From contig JANPEZ010000161.1 of the NCBI GenBank assembly GCA_031423155.1, positions 62,001 to 126,000 of the forward strand: a DNA stretch of 64,000 nt. The letters are read 5' to 3'. Source of the stretch: JANPEZ01 sp031423155 (GTDB lineage: Bacteria > Actinomycetota > UBA4738 > HRBIN12). Positions 33,617 to 42,624 of this stretch are shown piece after piece (the stretch's first letter is position 1; every line of letters begins with the position of its first letter). The translations under genes and the position numbers were made by a program. Below the pieces are notes generated by a model. It saw nothing but the letters and a program-made list of their open reading frames with translations. It was not told where the DNA came from and made no database searches.

Positions 33617-35887
33617 ATGCTTGGAGCGAGAGGGACGGTTGAGGCCGTCCTCCGGGCGGTCGCATTCGCGACCGAGCGATTCTTGCGCGATGAGCGCTGT
33701 TTCGACCGGATGGACGAGGTCCTCCAGGAGTTGGGGCGTGCGGCCGATGTCGACCGCGCGTACCTGTTCGAGAACGTGCGCGACCACGACGGCCGCCTCT
33801 GGATGGACCTTCGCTTCGAGTGGGACTCCCAGGACGCCCGCCCTATCTTTCAGAAGCCCGGCAACCACCTTCACCCCTTCGCGCCGGACTTCGTCCGCTG
33901 GATCGAGGTCCTGGGAGCTGGGGGGATCGTTTCCGGTCCCGTTTCCGAACTTCCCGAAACAGAGAGGAAGCTGCTCTCGGGCGAGGAAGTCGTCTCCATA
34001 TTAGCGGTTCCCGTATTCGTCGGATCTGACTGGTGGGGATTCCTCGGATTCGACGACTGCTACGAGGGACGTGAGTGGTCGGCCGTAGAGGTCAGTGCCC
34101 TCAGCGCGGCCGCCGGTGCGCTGGGCGCGGCGATCGAGCGCGCACGCGATGAGCGGTCCTCCCTCGATGCCGAGTCTCGCTTCCGCACGATCGTCGAGTC
34201 GGTCCCGGCCATCACGTACATGGACGCGGTCAACGACGAGGCCTCGACGATGTTCGTCAGTCCGCAGATAGAGAAGATCCTGGGCTATTCGGTCGAGGAG
34301 TGGACGAGCGATGCCGAGTCCTGGCCCAAGATCCTGCATCCGGACGACCGCGCGCACGCGATGGCAGAGAACGCGCGACACAATGACACGGGCGAGCCGT
34401 TCTCCCTCGAGTATCGCTTGATAGCTAAGGACGGGCGAGTGGTTTGGGTACGTGACGAAGCCGTCTTGGTTAGGGACGAGCGGGGTCAGCCGCTCTACTC
34501 CTACGGCGTCATGATGGATATCTCAGAGCGGAAGCGCGCCGAGGAGCAGGTCGCCTTCCTCACGTACCACGATGATCTGACCGGCCTTCCCAACCGGGCG
34601 ATGTTCGAAGAGCTGCTCGAGATGTCGATCGCCCGGGTGCGACGCCATGACGGTTCTGTCGCGGTCGCCATCGTGGACCTGGACGACTTCAAACTGGTGA
34701 ACGACAGCCTCGGCCACGAGAGCGGTGATGAGCTGCTCCGCCAGCTGGCTCACCGGCTGCGAGAAGCGACTCGAGAGACAGATCTGGTCGCTCGCCGCGG
34801 AGGCGACCAGTTCCTACTGCTGCTTGCCGACCTCGAACGCGACGGCACCGGTGAGATGGATGCCGCGCTGATCCGCGCGGAGTCGGTGGCACAGCGGGTT
34901 CACGACGCCCTGTCTCGCCCCTTCGAGGTTGGCGGAACGGAGGTCTACATCTCCGCGAGCCTGGGGATCAGCCTCTTCCCTCAGGACGCGCCGGATGCGG
35001 CTCAGCTGATACACAACGCCGAAGCCGCGATGCGCGAATCGAAGAAGGCGGGGCCGAACGGATACGTGGTCTCCTCTCACGGGGCCCAGGACCCGCTGCG
35101 CAAGCTGTCGTTCGTTACGCGTCTTCGAAAAGCCGTCGAGGCCCAGCACTGGGTCCTCTACTACCAGCCGCTCGTCGATCTGAAGACCGGACACATGACC
35201 GGTGTCGAATCGCTCATCCGGTGGCGCGAGCCCGACGGAACGATCATCCCTCCGAACGATTTCATCCCGCTGGCCGAGGAGCTCGGCGTGATCGAAACCA
35301 TCGGCGACTGGGTCGTCGAAGAACTCGCCCGGCAGGACGCCGACTGGCGCGCGCAGGGCCTGAACCTGGAGATCGGATTCAACCTCTCGCCGAGGCAGTT
35401 CTGGCAGCCGGACCTTGCCCATCGGATCCTTTCGAGGATCGAGGCCGGCAACATGGACCCGAGCCGGCTGGTGGTCGAGGTGACCGAATCCTCGGCCATG
35501 ATGGACCCCGACCGCGCCCAAAGGATCCTGTGGGATCTGCACTCTCGCGGTCTGAAGATCGCGATCGACGACTTCGGCACCGGCTACTCGTCCCTTTCGA
35601 GACTGCGCGAGATGCCGGTCGAGATCTTGAAGATCGACCGCGCTTTCGTATCCAACGTGGACTCGGATCCCCAGTCCGCCGCGATCGTCACGGCCTTCAT
35701 CCAACTCGCTCATGGTCTGGGAATGACGACCTTGGCCGAGGGCATCGAACGCCCCGAGGAGTGGGAGTTCCTGGCAGAACGCGGATGCATGCTCGGCCAG
35801 GGGTACTACTTCTCCCATCCCATCCCTGCCGAGCAGATCGCGTCCGAGTGGCACGCCGGCGAACTGATCCTCGCGCAGAGCGCCTAG
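33617..35887 (+). CDS. GAF-PAS-GGDEF-EAL protein, cyclic-di-GMP phosphodiesterase-like
   Basis: 756 residues. A GAF domain (about 10-175) is followed by a PAS/PAC module (185-305), then GGDEF (about 315-480) and EAL (about 498-750). The GGDEF signature is GGDQF (395-399): the catalytic Glu is Gln, while the inhibitory RxxD site (386-389) is kept. Synthesis of c-di-GMP is therefore doubtful, and the domain may instead sense nucleotide. The EAL motif is ESL (Glu531), but the other metal and catalytic residues (FNLSPRQFW, EVTESS, DDFGTGYSS, KIDRAF, AEGIE) are present, so it should hydrolyse c-di-GMP. There are no membrane helices. Confidence 0.88.
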   Translation: MLGARGTVEAVLRAVAFATERFLRDERCFDRMDEVLQELGRAADVDRAYLFENVRDHDGRLWMDLRFEWDSQDARPIFQKPGNHLHPFAPDFVRWIEVLGAGGIVSGPVSELPETERKLLSGEEVVSILAVPVFVGSDWWGFLGFDDCYEGREWSAVEVSALSAAAGALGAAIERARDERSSLDAESRFRTIVESVPAITYMDAVNDEASTMFVSPQIEKILGYSVEEWTSDAESWPKILHPDDRAHAMAENARHNDTGEPFSLEYRLIAKDGRVVWVRDEAVLVRDERGQPLYSYGVMMDISERKRAEEQVAFLTYHDDLTGLPNRAMFEELLEMSIARVRRHDGSVAVAIVDLDDFKLVNDSLGHESGDELLRQLAHRLREATRETDLVARRGGDQFLLLLADLERDGTGEMDAALIRAESVAQRVHDALSRPFEVGGTEVYISASLGISLFPQDAPDAAQLIHNAEAAMRESKKAGPNGYVVSSHGAQDPLRKLSFVTRLRKAVEAQHWVLYYQPLVDLKTGHMTGVESLIRWREPDGTIIPPNDFIPLAEELGVIETIGDWVVEELARQDADWRAQGLNLEIGFNLSPRQFWQPDLAHRILSRIEAGNMDPSRLVVEVTESSAMMDPDRAQRILWDLHSRGLKIAIDDFGTGYSSLSRLREMPVEILKIDRAFVSNVDSDPQSAAIVTAFIQLAHGLGMTTLAEGIERPEEWEFLAERGCMLGQGYYFSHPIPAEQIASEWHAGELILAQSA

Positions 35888-37710
35888 AGCGCCGCGCGCA
35901 CCGCTTCGGCGATCCTCGATGCGCTGATCCCGGCCCAATCGCGCAGTTCCTCCGGAGTTCCCGAACCGGCCATCTCGTGAACCGCGATCTTGACCACGCG
36001 CCCCGACAGGGGAACTCCCGCCAACGCGTCGAGAACGGCGTCGCCCAGACCGCCCTCGGGCCAGTGGTCCTCGATCGTGAAGACGAGTCCGGTATCGGTC
36101 AGCGCACTTCGCAGGGCAAGGGCATCGATCGGTTTCACGCTGTACGCGTCGATAACCCGAACGGACACGCCTTCCTCCTGCAGGGCATCCGCTGCCTTCA
36201 ACGCTTCGATGAGCGTGATCCCGGCTCCGACCAGCGTCGCCCTGTCGGAGTCGGATCTGCGCAGGGTCTTTGAGCCGCCGATGGGGAACTCCTCGTCGGC
36301 GCTGTAGATCGCGGGAGTCTTCTCGCGTGTCGTTCGGATGTAGGAGATCCCGGTGACATCACACATCGCCGTCACGAGCTTGACGGTCGAGTTGCCGTCG
36401 GCCGGGTAGAGCACGACCGATCCGTGAACCGCCCGCATCGAGGCCAGATCCTCCAGCGCCATCTGTGAAGGGCCGTCCTCACCGATGGATACTCCGGCGT
36501 GTGAGCCACAGATGCGAAGGTTGGCGCGGCTGATAGCAGCCATCCGGACGAAGTCGCTCGCCCGGGCAAGGAACGCCCCGAACGTCGCGGAGAACGCGGT
36601 CTTGCCGAGTGCCTGGAGTCCCACCTGCGCTCCGAGCATGCACTGCTCAGCGATGAACAACTGGAAGAAGCGCTCGGGCGCTACGGCCTCGAAATCCTCG
36701 GTATGGGTGGAGTTGCCGACCTCTCCGTCCAGGACGACTAGGTCCGGGCGGTGGCCCGCCAGCCAGGCCAGCGTCTCGCCGAAGGCCTTCCGCGTGGCGA
36801 TCCCCTCGGAGTAGGAGGGGGCCGCAGTGGCCCTGAGCTCCCCCGGCGCCGCGGGCTTGAAGGGCTGTGGGAGCGGAGGCGTCACCTGCAGGTCGCGCGG
36901 TCCACCGAGCTCGTCGATCGCGGCGCTCGCCTGTTCGGCGGACAGGGACTTGCCGTGCCAACCGTCCTTGTTCGCCGTGAAGGAGACCCCGTGGCCCTTC
37001 TCGGTCCGGGCCACGATCATCGTGGGGACATCGGCCGACTCGGCCGCGTGATAGGCGGCGTCGATCGCGGCGACGTCGTGACCATCGATCTCCAGGGTGT
37101 GCCAACCGAACGAGCGGGCCCGCGCAGAGTAGGTCTCGCTCTGCCACTCGAGCATCGTCGTTCCACGCTGGCCCAGGCGGTTCATGTCCACGATCGCGAT
37201 CAGGTTGTCTACGCCGTGGTAGGTGGCCGCTGCCATGGCTTCCCAGACTGACCCCTCGGCCGTTTCCGAGTCGCCCATCAAGCACCAGACGCGCCCGGGC
37301 GCGCCGTCCAGGCGCATGGCGAAGGCCATCCCCAGGGCGACGGGCAATCCTTGACCCAGCGAGCCCGTGGCGACATCCACCCAGGGCATCTCGGGAACCG
37401 GGGCGGGGTGTCCCTGGATGGGCGAGCCCATCTTGCGAAGCGAGAGGAGCTCCTCGTCGGAGATGGCACCGATCGCCTTGAAGACGCTGTAGAGCAGGGG
37501 AGCGGCGTGCCCCTTGGAAAGGACGAATCGGTCGTTCGCGGGGCTCTTGGGATCGGCCACGTCGATCCTGAGGTGATCGGCGAACAGAACCGCGGTCAGG
37601 TGAGAGGCCGACATCGAAGAGGTCGGGTGCCCGGAGCCGGCAGCGGTCGTGCATCGGATGCTGTCCACCGATAGCTGCGCGGCAAGTTCGTTCCAGGCGT
37701 TGGCGTCCAT
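35884..37710 (-). CDS. tkt: Transketolase
   Basis: 608 residues, similar in length to the shorter, animal-type transketolases. The thiamine diphosphate site shows MGDSETAEGSVWEA then NLIAIVDMNRLGQ, with substrate histidines in GSGHPTSS, SKGHAAPLLY and GIQGH-like segments near the start. It moves two-carbon units in the pentose-phosphate or Calvin pathway. GGGGGGAAG precedes the ATG, and a TACCCT box (37736-37741) may be its -10. It is divergent from a phosphoribulokinase gene, with under 100 bp between their starts, which suggests joint control. The 3' end overlaps the convergent GGDEF-EAL gene by four bases. Confidence 0.93.
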   Translation of the reverse strand: MDANAWNELAAQLSVDSIRCTTAAGSGHPTSSMSASHLTAVLFADHLRIDVADPKSPANDRFVLSKGHAAPLLYSVFKAIGAISDEELLSLRKMGSPIQGHPAPVPEMPWVDVATGSLGQGLPVALGMAFAMRLDGAPGRVWCLMGDSETAEGSVWEAMAAATYHGVDNLIAIVDMNRLGQRGTTMLEWQSETYSARARSFGWHTLEIDGHDVAAIDAAYHAAESADVPTMIVARTEKGHGVSFTANKDGWHGKSLSAEQASAAIDELGGPRDLQVTPPLPQPFKPAAPGELRATAAPSYSEGIATRKAFGETLAWLAGHRPDLVVLDGEVGNSTHTEDFEAVAPERFFQLFIAEQCMLGAQVGLQALGKTAFSATFGAFLARASDFVRMAAISRANLRICGSHAGVSIGEDGPSQMALEDLASMRAVHGSVVLYPADGNSTVKLVTAMCDVTGISYIRTTREKTPAIYSADEEFPIGGSKTLRRSDSDRATLVGAGITLIEALKAADALQEEGVSVRVIDAYSVKPIDALALRSALTDTGLVFTIEDHWPEGGLGDAVLDALAGVPLSGRVVKIAVHEMAGSGTPEELRDWAGISASRIAEAVRAAL

Positions 37711-37805
37711 CTTCCCCCCGTTCGAGCGTCGACCAAGGGTACCGCCGCCGGTGACCCGGGGTGTTGCCGCTCGCGCGTCCTCCTGGGTTACTGAGCGGGA
37801 CTTCG

Positions 37806-38792
37806 ATGAGGGAAGATGTGGCCTTGAAGCCGATCGAATTCAATCGTGTGCAGCCCGCGACCGGGGATCCCCGGCCGGTTCTCCTCGGGCTCGCCGGCGA
37901 CAGCGCATCGGGCAAGTCGACGCTGTCGCTGGGTATCGAGTACATCCTGGGCGCCGAGCGCGTTGCCCGCCTGTGTACCGACGACTATCACCGATACGAC
38001 CGCGCCGAACGCTCGAAGATCGGCGTCACTCCGCTGGATCCGGCCGCCAATCGGATGGACCTGATGGGCGAACAGCTCCGGGCCCTGTCGGAAGGGCGCC
38101 CGGTCGAAAAGCCCGTCTACGACCACATGAACGGAACCTTCGGCGAACCGGTTCCTTTCAACCCTCCCGAGATACTGATCGTCGAGGGGCTGCTTCCACT
38201 GGTTTCGCGCGAGGTTCGCGAGGCGCTTCAGGTAGCCGTCTACCTCGACCCCGAGGAGGAGCTGCGCCGCCGCTGGAAACTCGAACGCGATGTCTTCGAG
38301 CGCGGCTACTCGCCGAAAGACGTCGTTGCCGAGATCAAGCTTCGAGAGGCGGACGCGAACACCTTCGTCCGGCCCCAGCGCGATCTGGCAGACATCGTGG
38401 TCAGGTTCCATCGGGCGGCCGGGGCGGATGAGGAAACGCCCCTGGCCGCCAAGCTCACCATCCGTCCGACGCTTCCCTTCCCGGGTCTGCGGGAACTCGT
38501 TGGCTCGCTCGCAAGGCGCGGCCTGGAGCCCATCCGCTGGTCCCCTGCCACCGACAAACGAGGCCCGATGTCGGTCCTGGATATCGACGGAGACTGTCCT
38601 GCCGACATCGGCGCCGAGATAGAGGAAGTCATCTGGTCCTACCTGCATCCGGACGCCGGGCTTCAACGTGACCGCCTCGGCGCCTACCGGCATCCGGAAG
38701 GAGGCGAGCGTCGCAGCGAGGCTCTTGCTCTCGCGCAGCTGCTGATCGTGTCTCACCTGGTGGGAGCGCTGGACGGGGCCTTCGAGCTGTAA
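37806..38792 (+). CDS. Phosphoribulokinase-family kinase
   Basis: 328 residues. The P-loop is GDSASGKS (31-38), followed by CTDDYHRYDRAER, TPLDPAANRMDLM, KPVYDHMNGTFGEP and ILIVEGLLPL, the order seen in phosphoribulokinases of the cyanobacterial/plant type. The enzyme makes ribulose-1,5-bisphosphate from ribulose-5-phosphate and ATP. Uridine kinase is less likely given the PLDPxAN(x)DLM block. The ATG at 37806 is used; a GTG at 37818 with AGGGA is possible. It is divergent from transketolase. No RuBisCO gene is in the window, so a Calvin cycle is only suggested. Confidence 0.8.
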   Translation: MREDVALKPIEFNRVQPATGDPRPVLLGLAGDSASGKSTLSLGIEYILGAERVARLCTDDYHRYDRAERSKIGVTPLDPAANRMDLMGEQLRALSEGRPVEKPVYDHMNGTFGEPVPFNPPEILIVEGLLPLVSREVREALQVAVYLDPEEELRRRWKLERDVFERGYSPKDVVAEIKLREADANTFVRPQRDLADIVVRFHRAAGADEETPLAAKLTIRPTLPFPGLRELVGSLARRGLEPIRWSPATDKRGPMSVLDIDGDCPADIGAEIEEVIWSYLHPDAGLQRDRLGAYRHPEGGERRSEALALAQLLIVSHLVGALDGAFEL

Positions 38793-38804
38793 CCTGGGCC
38801 GCAG

Positions 38805-40004
38805 ATGACGAAGACATTCAACGAGCTCGGCGTCTCCGAGGTCGTGGTCCGGTCTCTCGCGAAGCGAGGGATAACCGATCCGTTCCCGGTACAGGCGCTC
38901 GTGATGAAGGATGCCCTCTCAGGCGCCGATGTGCTGGCGAAATCCGAAACCGGCTCGGGGAAGACCCTGGGTTTCGCTATCCCCATCGTCGAGCGGCTCG
39001 ACCCGGCCGAGCAGAACCGCCCTCTCGCATTGATCCTCGTTCCCACGCGCGAACTCGCGGTCCAGGTCCGCGACGACATCTTCGATATCGCCGCCGCCAA
39101 GGGCTTGAAGATGGGACTGGCCTACGGCGGGACCAAGGTGGTGGAGCAGGGCAAGGGCCTGTCGAATGTACACATCCTGGTCGCGACTCCCGGGCGCCTG
39201 GAGGACTTCGCCGAACGTAGGACCGTAAAGCTGGACGGTGTCCAGATCCTGGTCCTGGACGAAGCCGACCGGATGCTCGACATGGGCTTTCAGCCTCAGG
39301 TCGATCGCATCGTCCGACGCCTGCCCAAGGACCGTCAGACCATGTTCTTCTCGGCGACCCTCGACGGAGACGTCGGCCGCATCGCCGAGGTCTACACGCG
39401 CAACGCTGTTCAGCACGAGGTTGTGACCGACTCGAAGACGGCCGAGATGCTGGACCACCGTTTCGTTCCTGTGCCGGCCAGCGGCAAGGTGGAGAAGCTG
39501 ATCGAGCTGCTACACGAGGAGGAGCGCGAGCTCGCCCTCGTGTTCGTAAGGACCAAGCGGGGCGCGGATCGACTGGTTCGCCAACTGAAGCAGAAAGACG
39601 TTCGTGCCGAGGCCATGCACGGAGACATGACACAGACCGCCCGTGAACGCGCGTTGAAACGTTTCGAGGAGGGCAAGGTCGACGTGCTGATCGCGACCGA
39701 CGTGGCGGCGCGGGGACTTGACCTGGACTCGATAACCCACGTCATCAACTATGACCCGCCCGAGGACGACAAGGGCTACGTGCACAGGGTCGGGCGCACC
39801 GCCCGCGCGGGCCGGGCGGGCACGAGCATCACGCTCGTCTCGGCCGAGCAGCAAGGGGACGTAAGTCGCATGGCTGCCCGGCTCGACCTGGCCGAGGAGT
39901 TCACCGAAGAGGGGATGAAGGTTTCCCCGCCGAGGGTCGTCTTCTCCGGCTCTAAGGGCGGCAGACGATCGAGCCTGCGCAAGCCGGTTCGCCGCAAGAT
40001 GTAG
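38805..40004 (+). CDS. DEAD-box RNA helicase (RhlE-like)
   Basis: 399 residues with the full set of helicase motifs: the Q-motif region (FNELGVSEVVVRSL then ITDPFPVQA), SETGSGKT, PTRELAVQV, DEAD in VLDEADRMLDMGF, SAT in FFSATL, and the C-terminal VFVRTKRGADRL, ATDVAARGLD and HRVGRTARAG. It unwinds RNA in ribosome assembly or mRNA turnover. The basic C-terminal tail is short, as in small RhlE types. A TAACCT box (38790-38795), which includes the stop of the kinase gene, lies nine bases upstream of the ATG. Confidence 0.92.
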   Translation: MTKTFNELGVSEVVVRSLAKRGITDPFPVQALVMKDALSGADVLAKSETGSGKTLGFAIPIVERLDPAEQNRPLALILVPTRELAVQVRDDIFDIAAAKGLKMGLAYGGTKVVEQGKGLSNVHILVATPGRLEDFAERRTVKLDGVQILVLDEADRMLDMGFQPQVDRIVRRLPKDRQTMFFSATLDGDVGRIAEVYTRNAVQHEVVTDSKTAEMLDHRFVPVPASGKVEKLIELLHEEERELALVFVRTKRGADRLVRQLKQKDVRAEAMHGDMTQTARERALKRFEEGKVDVLIATDVAARGLDLDSITHVINYDPPEDDKGYVHRVGRTARAGRAGTSITLVSAEQQGDVSRMAARLDLAEEFTEEGMKVSPPRVVFSGSKGGRRSSLRKPVRRKM

Positions 40005-40015
40005 ATAGGTGGTAG

Positions 40016-40042
40016 CCGGCCCGGGGCTTCGCCCCGGGCCGG
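40016..40042 (+). terminator. Helicase-gene terminator hairpin
   Basis: A perfect twelve-base stem, CCGGCCCGGGGC and its complement, with a TTC loop, starts 12 bases after the helicase stop. The core matches the groEL terminator, a style this genome seems to reuse. It may also end the convergent cupredoxin transcript. Confidence 0.7.
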
Positions 40043-40070
40043 ATCCGTTAGGCCCGCCGCTCGATCACAG

Positions 40071-40514
40071 CTATGCGACGGTAAGGCTTGTGTGCATGCC
40101 CGCCTCGTAGTGACCGACGATGTTGCAGATGATCACGTACTGACCTGCATCCAAACTCAGGACCAGCGAAGGGCTGGCTCCGGACGCTATGTCCTCGGCT
40201 TCACCCGTCACCTCTACCCCGTCCTCGGAGACGAGGCCATCCGTGACCGGAAGCGCATCGTCGGCAAGGTCGGTCGAGATGACCACGAACTCATGCGTCG
40301 ATGGGCCATCGTTCGTGATGATGAACTTGACCTCACCGGCGGCGGCATCGCTTGGGGACAACGCGATCGCGAAGTCCTTCACGGTCGCCGTGATCTCGGT
40401 TCCCGTCGAGGTGTCGCCCGGCGTCGCCGAGCTGCTGTCCTTACTACATGCCGTTCCCACGAGCAGAAGACTCGCGAAACCGGCGACGAGCCAGGCACTG
40501 CGGTTGAATCTCAT
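40071..40514 (-). CDS. Secreted cupredoxin (blue-copper-like) protein
   Basis: 147 residues. The signal peptide ends LLLVGTACSKDSS, a lipoprotein-like site with Cys, though Gly at -3 is unusual. A Ser/Thr linker leads to a plastocyanin-type domain. The copper ligands are visible as His in STHEFVV and Cys-His-Met in CNIVGHYEAGM. It probably carries electrons or binds copper at the outer membrane face. GGGAGGAG lies six bases before the ATG, which rules out a longer frame. It is followed by no gene in its direction before the helicase terminator. Confidence 0.83.
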   Translation of the reverse strand: MRFNRSAWLVAGFASLLLVGTACSKDSSSATPGDTSTGTEITATVKDFAIALSPSDAAAGEVKFIITNDGPSTHEFVVISTDLADDALPVTDGLVSEDGVEVTGEAEDIASGASPSLVLSLDAGQYVIICNIVGHYEAGMHTSLTVA

Positions 40515-40603
40515 TGAGCGCTCCTCCCATCGCGCCGCGGACCGGCGCGGTTGACAGGGAGCATCCAAGCGCATCGCGGGCTTTGTGGCAACCCGGCTGC
40601 CGG

Positions 40604-41479
40604 TCAGCAGCCCGATTCGTCTGGAAGCAGCGGGCGGAAGATCAGGCCGTAGTCCTTGCCTCCGCTGGACCATGGGGTCAGTTGATTCGCCCCCTCGATC
40701 AGCGGCATCAAGGTGGCCAGGTCCTCACCGCTTACGGTCGCGCACCGAAGGTCCAGGTTGTAAGGGCCGCCAGTCACCGCGCCGATGGAGTCCAGTCCCG
40801 GCTCGAGAGGCCAGTCGACCGCGTTCTGAGGAAGCGACTTGTCGCCCTGGTAAGGCCCGGAGTAGATGCGCATCTCATCGGTGGTGTAGGGCTCGCCCGC
40901 GCCCACCGATCCGGCCGGCAGCCAGGAGCCGAGGTCGGACAGCGAGTTCGAGAACGCGAGCAGCCTTTCGCGGGCTGCGAACTCGTCCGGACTCATCGCA
41001 TCGGGCCTGCCATCAAGCAGCCCCAGGGCATAGACGGCGGTAGTGAAGGTCTGCCCGTCGGCGGTGATCGTGAAAGTGGTCGTTGGGGCGTCGGCGATCA
41101 GGGTGCTTGCCATGTCGATGTAGTCGGTGCTCGAGAACAAGCCGGCGTCCTTCGCCGCCTGCAGCAGCGCTTGGATGCCGTCCTGAGTAAGCGGGGTAGC
41201 GATCAGCGGAGTAAGTGCCGGCTGGGGGTAGATCTCGATCTGTGGCCCCGTCGCTATCGAGGTCCCGTCGCCGTAGAGGTTGAAGCCGGGCACCTGCTGG
41301 ATCGTGTAGGTGGGAGGGACGAACCCTCCCGATGTATCCACACGAAGGATCAGTTGATCCGGGCCCGTGGGATGCGCGATGCCCCCGCCGTCTCCCGGTC
41401 CGACGACCGAGGAGTTGGCGCAGGCCATAGCCAGGAGCCCGAAGGCGATGAGTGGAGCGACGACGGTGCGGAGCCTCAT
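40604..41479 (-). CDS. Putative lipoprotein, unknown function
   Basis: 291 residues. The lipobox LLAMAC is clear at about residues 15-20, so the mature protein is lipid-anchored outside the cell. The body is mostly beta-strand and loop with many Thr, Pro and Asp. Segments such as ILRVDTSGGFVPPTYTIQQV and TFTITADGQTFTTAVYAL suggest a repeat-like beta fold. I recognise no named family. GGAGGACC precedes the ATG. It lies upstream of the cupredoxin gene in the same direction, 89 bp away, and is divergent from tdh. Confidence 0.72.
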   Translation of the reverse strand: MRLRTVVAPLIAFGLLAMACANSSVVGPGDGGGIAHPTGPDQLILRVDTSGGFVPPTYTIQQVPGFNLYGDGTSIATGPQIEIYPQPALTPLIATPLTQDGIQALLQAAKDAGLFSSTDYIDMASTLIADAPTTTFTITADGQTFTTAVYALGLLDGRPDAMSPDEFAARERLLAFSNSLSDLGSWLPAGSVGAGEPYTTDEMRIYSGPYQGDKSLPQNAVDWPLEPGLDSIGAVTGGPYNLDLRCATVSGEDLATLMPLIEGANQLTPWSSGGKDYGLIFRPLLPDESGC

Positions 41480-41561
41480 GGGTGGTCCTCCTGTTGTCGG
41501 TGGCGCCTTCGACGCCCGGCAGGTACGACCGGGTTCCCGTTCGAAATGTAGGCTCCCCAGC

Positions 41562-42623
41562 GTGGCAGACACGATGAGAGCCCTGCGAAAGACCGAGCGC
41601 AAGCCCGGTGCCGAACTCGTCGAGATCCCCGTTCCCCGCCCGGGCGAGGGGGAAGTGCTGGTCAAGGTCCATGCGGCCTCCATCTGTGGGACGGACCTTC
41701 ACATCCACGACTGGAACGAGTGGGCCGAGAAGCGGATCCCTCACGTTCCCATGACGTTCGGCCATGAGCTCGCCGGATACGTCGATTCGGTCGGCCCCGA
41801 GGTGCATCACTTGAAGCCCGGCGCGTTCGTGGCGGCCGAGACTCACATCGCGTGCGGCCACTGCTCGACCTGTCAGACCGGCCGTGCCCACATCTGCGAG
41901 AACCTGCGGATCCTGGGCGTCGACACCGATGGAGCGTTCGCCGAGTACGTGGTCCTTCCCGCGCAGAACGCTTGGGTCGTAGGGGAGGGCATCCAACCGG
42001 ACGCCGCCTCCGTGATGGAGCCCTTCGGTAACGCGGTTCACGCCGCTTTCGGAACCGGTGGAGGAGAGGACCTGGCGACGAATTCCGTAGCAGTCATGGG
42101 CTGCGGTCCCATCGGGCTCTTCGCGGTCGGTATCGCCCGTGCGCTCGGAGCATGGAAGGTCATAGCAGTCGAGCCGAACGAGTACCGCCGCGAGATGGCC
42201 GCCACGATGGGCGCGGATCTACTCGTCGATCCCGTCGCGACCGATCCGGTGGCGGCGGTAGAAGCGGCGACCAACGGAACCGGCGCCGAGGTCGTCCTGG
42301 AGATGAGCGGCAACGCCCGCGCGATAGACCAGGGCACGCGGATGCTGGCCCGCGGCGGGCGCATGTCGTTGCTGGGGTTGCCCGATGGTGCCGTGACCCT
42401 CGATCTGAACGATCAAGTCATCTTCAAAGAGGCTCGGCTGCAGGGCATCACGGGTAGGGAGATGTTCCGGACCTGGCAGCAGACCACCACGTTGTTATCC
42501 ACCGGCCGGGTCGATATCTCTCCGGTCATCACCCACCGCTTCCCTCTGGAGAGCTTCGAGGAGGCGTTCGCCACGACCGCCTCCGGGCGCTCCGGCAAGG
42601 TCATCCTTCTACCGGGAGACTGA
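41562..42623 (+). CDS. tdh: Zinc-dependent L-threonine 3-dehydrogenase
   Basis: 353 residues of the medium-chain zinc dehydrogenase family. The catalytic zinc residues are seen in SICGTDLH and TFGHELAGYV, and the structural zinc in CGHCSTCQTGRAHIC. The Rossmann GCGPIGLFAVG follows. It oxidises threonine to 2-amino-3-ketobutyrate with NAD. The identity rests on the next gene, kbl, one base downstream, which cleaves that product. The GTG start has a TAGGCT box (41549-41554) seven bases upstream; ATG 41574 is a possible alternative. Confidence 0.9.
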   Translation: MADTMRALRKTERKPGAELVEIPVPRPGEGEVLVKVHAASICGTDLHIHDWNEWAEKRIPHVPMTFGHELAGYVDSVGPEVHHLKPGAFVAAETHIACGHCSTCQTGRAHICENLRILGVDTDGAFAEYVVLPAQNAWVVGEGIQPDAASVMEPFGNAVHAAFGTGGGEDLATNSVAVMGCGPIGLFAVGIARALGAWKVIAVEPNEYRREMAATMGADLLVDPVATDPVAAVEAATNGTGAEVVLEMSGNARAIDQGTRMLARGGRMSLLGLPDGAVTLDLNDQVIFKEARLQGITGREMFRTWQQTTTLLSTGRVDISPVITHRFPLESFEEAFATTASGRSGKVILLPGD

Positions 42624-42624
42624 C

